Assembly: GCA_030149115.1 (NCBI GenBank)
Contig: JASBSE010000561.1
Coordinates: 1-7,143 of the forward strand
Direction: 5' to 3'
Origin: Winogradskyella sp.
GTDB taxonomy: Bacteria; Bacteroidota; Bacteroidia; Flavobacteriales; Flavobacteriaceae
Length of the DNA: 7,143 nucleotides
Below are positions 5,910 through 7,143 of the stretch, piece by piece. Under the pieces are notes generated by a model. It was not told the origin of the DNA. It made no database searches and saw nothing but the letters and a program-made list of their open reading frames with translations. Position 1 is the stretch's first letter. Each line of letters opens with the position of its first letter. Both the position numbers and the translations under genes were made by a program.

Positions 5910-7143
5910 TTAGTCAATAATCGCCTCATAAATTAACCTCTGAATCTCAGTTCTAATGTTTTCTCTAAGTAATAAATTTTTACCAGCTTCAGGATAGGTT
6001 CTGTTTGCTAAAAAGACATAAACTATTTCTTCTTCAGGATCTGCCCAAGCATAGGTACCAGTAAATCCAGAATGTCCAAAACTAGTCATAGAAATGCATC
6101 CACAGGTTGGGCCTTCTTCACCTAACTGAGGTTTGTCAAAACCTATACCTCTCCTATTATCACTTTCGCAATAATAACAGGTATTAAATTTATCTATGGT
6201 CTCGGATTTAAAGTAGCGTTTACCACCATAAAAGCCTTTCTGCAAATACATTTGCATAATCTTAGCAACATCATTAGCATTACTAAAAACACCAGCATGC
6301 CCTCCAATACCACCTTGCATAGCGGCTCCCATATCGTGTACATAACCATGTACTTTTTTGTACCTGTAATAGGTATCAACTTCCGTAGGTACAATATCCT
6401 TTAGGCTGAATGCTTTTCTCGGATTGTATGTTGTGTAGTTAGCACCTAGTGATTTGTAAAAACGATCTTGAGTGATTTCATGTAAAGATTTGTCATAGAA
6501 GCCTTCAAGATATTTCTTTAAAATATAATACGGCAAATCGCTATAACGATAACGAAGACTCGATAACAAATCACTTTCTTTTATAATTTCTTGAATAGAA
6601 TCCTTATAATCATTGCGCATAAAAAGCGTGTTGGTAACTTCTACTTCAAAACCTTTTGTAGGTTTAGTTCTGTAATATTTAGCATCAGGTTTTTTAGTTA
6701 CAGAATCTAAGGTTGCATAGTAAAAAGGAATCCAAGGTTTTAACTGTGCATAGTGCGACAACATCTTTTTTAAAGTGATATTTTTCTTATTCGACTTTTT
6801 ATACTCAGGAAGCAAGTCGCCCAACTTAGAATCTAAAGACACAGAACCTTGCTGCTCAAGTTCCATAAGTACAGGAAGTGTAGCCAATATCTTTGTTAAA
6901 GATGCCACATCGTAAATATCATCAAAATCTACCTTGTTCTTTTTAGAATAGGTATGATAGCCAAAATTCTTGTTGTAAATGACTTTTCCTCGCCTAGCCA
7001 CCAAAAGCTGAATACCAGGAGTCATTTTGTTTTTAACGGCATAGTTGGCTACAGAGTCTATTCTACTTAAACGCTCTGAGTCCATACCAACACGTTCTGG
7101 TAAACCATAGCTAAGGCTTAAAAGTGAATTGTATGTAATACCT
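5910..7143 (-). CDS. C-terminal serine-hydrolase (beta-lactamase fold) part of a larger protein, probably a GH3 fusion
   Basis: The frame stays open through the right edge. The 19 codons before the ATG at 7085 read GITYNSLLSLSYGLPERVG, so that Met is internal and the true start lies outside. Counting from this Met, the domain has ASLTK (61-65; Ser62 nucleophile, Lys65 base), YSD (181-183) in place of the usual YxN, GGHAGVFSNANDVA (261-274) and GHSGFTG (337-343), the counterpart of the third beta-lactamase box. This is the serine beta-lactamase/PBP4* family fold, with all three active-site boxes. The LPERVGMDSERL linker matches, from my knowledge of Bacteroidota proteins, long fusions with an N-terminal GH3 beta-N-acetylglucosaminidase domain and an exported product. 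That half is not in the window, so the fusion is inferred. Such proteins are thought to act on cell-wall material; the bond cut by this half is uncertain. Four cysteines (303, 306, 328, 330) cluster before the last box. It is followed by bshA on the same strand. Confidence 0.8.
   Translation of the reverse strand, partial: GITYNSLLSLSYGLPERVGMDSERLSRIDSVANYAVKNKMTPGIQLLVARRGKVIYNKNFGYHTYSKKNKVDFDDIYDVASLTKILATLPVLMELEQQGSVSLDSKLGDLLPEYKKSNKKNITLKKMLSHYAQLKPWIPFYYATLDSVTKKPDAKYYRTKPTKGFEVEVTNTLFMRNDYKDSIQEIIKESDLLSSLRYRYSDLPYYILKKYLEGFYDKSLHEITQDRFYKSLGANYTTYNPRKAFSLKDIVPTEVDTYYRYKKVHGYVHDMGAAMQGGIGGHAGVFSNANDVAKIMQMYLQKGFYGGKRYFKSETIDKFNTCYYCESDNRRGIGFDKPQLGEEGPTCGCISMTSFGHSGFTGTYAWADPEEEIVYVFLANRTYPEAGKNLLLRENIRTEIQRLIYEAIID

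Noticed and set aside
6194..6394. 66-codon open frame on the minus strand, other frame of the serine-hydrolase gene
   Set aside because: It overlaps the conserved GGHAGVFSN region in the real frame; its Met- and Leu-rich product looks like a frame-shift shadow.
7083..7085. ATG as start codon of the serine-hydrolase gene
   Set aside because: The frame continues open upstream to the window edge with a protein-like sequence ending LPERVG, typical of a linker. No signal peptide follows this Met although the family is exported.

Overview
The window is a 7.1 kb piece of an AT-rich chromosome from a member of the Bacteroidota, most likely the Flavobacteriaceae. Four things point there: BshA with flavobacterial-type motifs, signal peptides ending in Gly/Ala-Gln, A-rich start contexts without Shine-Dalgarno sequences, and two candidate promoters of the Bacteroidota type (TTG, about 20 bases, TAnnTTTG). 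There are no RNA genes, CRISPR arrays or recognisable transposases, and no gap longer than 300 bases.

Layout, plus strand: (a) the last 67 codons of an unidentified gene (2-205). (b) A small exported PsbP/DUF1795-like protein (338-847). Its flanks carry matching inverted sequences (314-325 and 852-866), and a 140-base structured element follows it. This looks like a mobile-cassette layout. (c) A lipoprotein endo-beta-1,4-galactanase of family GH53 with an N-terminal Ig-like module (1009-2457). It is more GC-rich than the gene before it and has no SusC/SusD partner in view. (d) An unrecognised exported alpha-helical-repeat protein with its own candidate promoter (2570-3796). (e) A probable two-gene operon of a DUF2200 protein and a small GIY-YIG-type protein (3901-4638).

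Layout, minus strand: the C-terminal serine-hydrolase (beta-lactamase-fold) part of a larger protein, probably a GH3-serine hydrolase fusion, enters from the right edge (5910-7143). It is followed after 139 bases by bshA (4631-5770), the first committed step of bacillithiol synthesis. bshA converges on the GIY-YIG gene, and the two coding regions overlap by 8 bases at their 3' ends, with a 7-bp stem-loop across the junction.

The strongest candidate for something poorly described is the flank structure around 338-847: a gene bounded by inverted TACTTA/TAACGT termini and a hairpin-bearing element that may be a repeat family. This resembles an attC-like cassette boundary but could also be a non-integron repeat; a genome-wide search would decide. 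The other genes are mostly recognisable families. Points of interest there are the Ig-GH53 domain order, a four-cysteine cluster next to the active site of the serine hydrolase, and its pairing with bshA.
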